From the NCBI GenBank assembly GCA_947626725.1, contig CANQTI010000032.1, positions 1 through 13,678 on the forward strand: 13,678 bases of DNA, given 5' to 3'. This stretch comes from an uncultured Eisenbergiella sp. (GTDB lineage: Bacteria > Bacillota > Clostridia > Lachnospirales > Lachnospiraceae). Below, piece after piece: positions 13,621 through 13,678 of this stretch; position 1 is the first letter of the stretch, and the number at the start of each line of letters is the position of its first letter. Made by a program: the position numbers and the translations under genes. Under the pieces are notes generated by a model. It was not told where the DNA came from, ran no database searches, and worked only from the letters and a program-made list of their open reading frames with translations.

Positions 13621-13678
13621 ATCGAGTAGGGCGGATTTCCTCCGCCCTCTCACACCACCGTACATGCCGTTCGGCATA
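13621..13678 (-). mobile_element. Group II intron, 3' end (distal part of domain V and complete domain VI)
   Basis: Read on the minus strand. Domain VI is a stem of GAG (13651-13649) plus 8 bp (13648-13641) pairing back with 13635-13628 and, after a single bulged A at 13627, with CUC (13626-13624). The sequence ends GAU at 13621. The bulged A lies 7 nt from the 3' end, the expected branch point. Upstream is most of a domain V hairpin: UGCC (13676-13673) pairs with GGCA (13668-13665) around a GAAC tetraloop, a 2-nt UG bulge follows (13664-13663), then UACGG (13662-13658) continues the lower stem into sequence beyond the window. The rest of the intron, including any reverse transcriptase, lies to the right. 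The 3' splice junction is 13621/13620. Intron class was not determined. Confidence 0.85.

Noticed and set aside
13420..13677. An 85-residue protein gene at the right edge
   Set aside because: Its first part is translated domain V/VI RNA of a group II intron, so the frame as it stands is not a single gene. Only its 3' part could be exon-derived coding sequence.

Overview
The window looks like the chromosome of a spore-forming anaerobic Firmicute, most likely a GC-rich member of Clostridia/Lachnospiraceae. The basis is an alpha/beta-type small acid-soluble spore protein gene, a YtvI-like sporulation-type membrane protein, strong GGAGG-type ribosome binding sites, and the order tig-clpP-clpX-lon-engB. 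The family assignment is inference from gene content and protein character; no database search was possible.

Left two thirds (positions 1-9257, minus strand, so transcription runs leftward): a protein quality-control cluster of trigger factor, ClpP, ClpX, Lon and the ribosome-assembly GTPase EngB. Gaps are small or negative (lon/engB overlap 26 nt). It continues into an AI-2E/YtvI-type membrane protein, a D-2-hydroxyacid (D-lactate/VanH-like) dehydrogenase and a VanZ-family membrane protein. The first 11 codons of another leftward gene lie at the left edge. A good extended -10 promoter sits upstream of tig. The only sizeable break in the cluster is the 191-nt clpX-lon gap, which carries a perfect 10-bp hairpin.

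Middle (9258-11056): a divergent intergenic region carries the tig promoter (leftward) and a candidate sporulation-sigma promoter plus a structured leader for the spore protein gene (rightward). A bidirectional terminator separates that gene from a convergent two-gene unit encoding a DJ-1/PfpI protein and a standalone two-CBS-domain protein that resembles the c-di-AMP receptor DarB/CbpB.

Right third (11057-13678): a 590-nt non-coding stretch is dominated by a very large imperfect inverted repeat (11284-11499, about 91 base pairs when folded). Its G.T pairs favour an RNA made from the plus strand. Next come a CYTH-domain triphosphatase-like gene whose terminator contains its own stop codon, a patch of degenerate 23-nt repeats, and a leftward GH28 (polygalacturonase-fold) gene with non-canonical active-site residues. 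At the right edge is the 3' end of a group II intron on the minus strand: the distal part of domain V and a complete domain VI with a bulged branch-point adenosine. The body of the intron and its 5' exon lie outside the window.

Most notable: the group II intron end just upstream of the GH28 gene, and the 216-nt hairpin element upstream of the CYTH gene.
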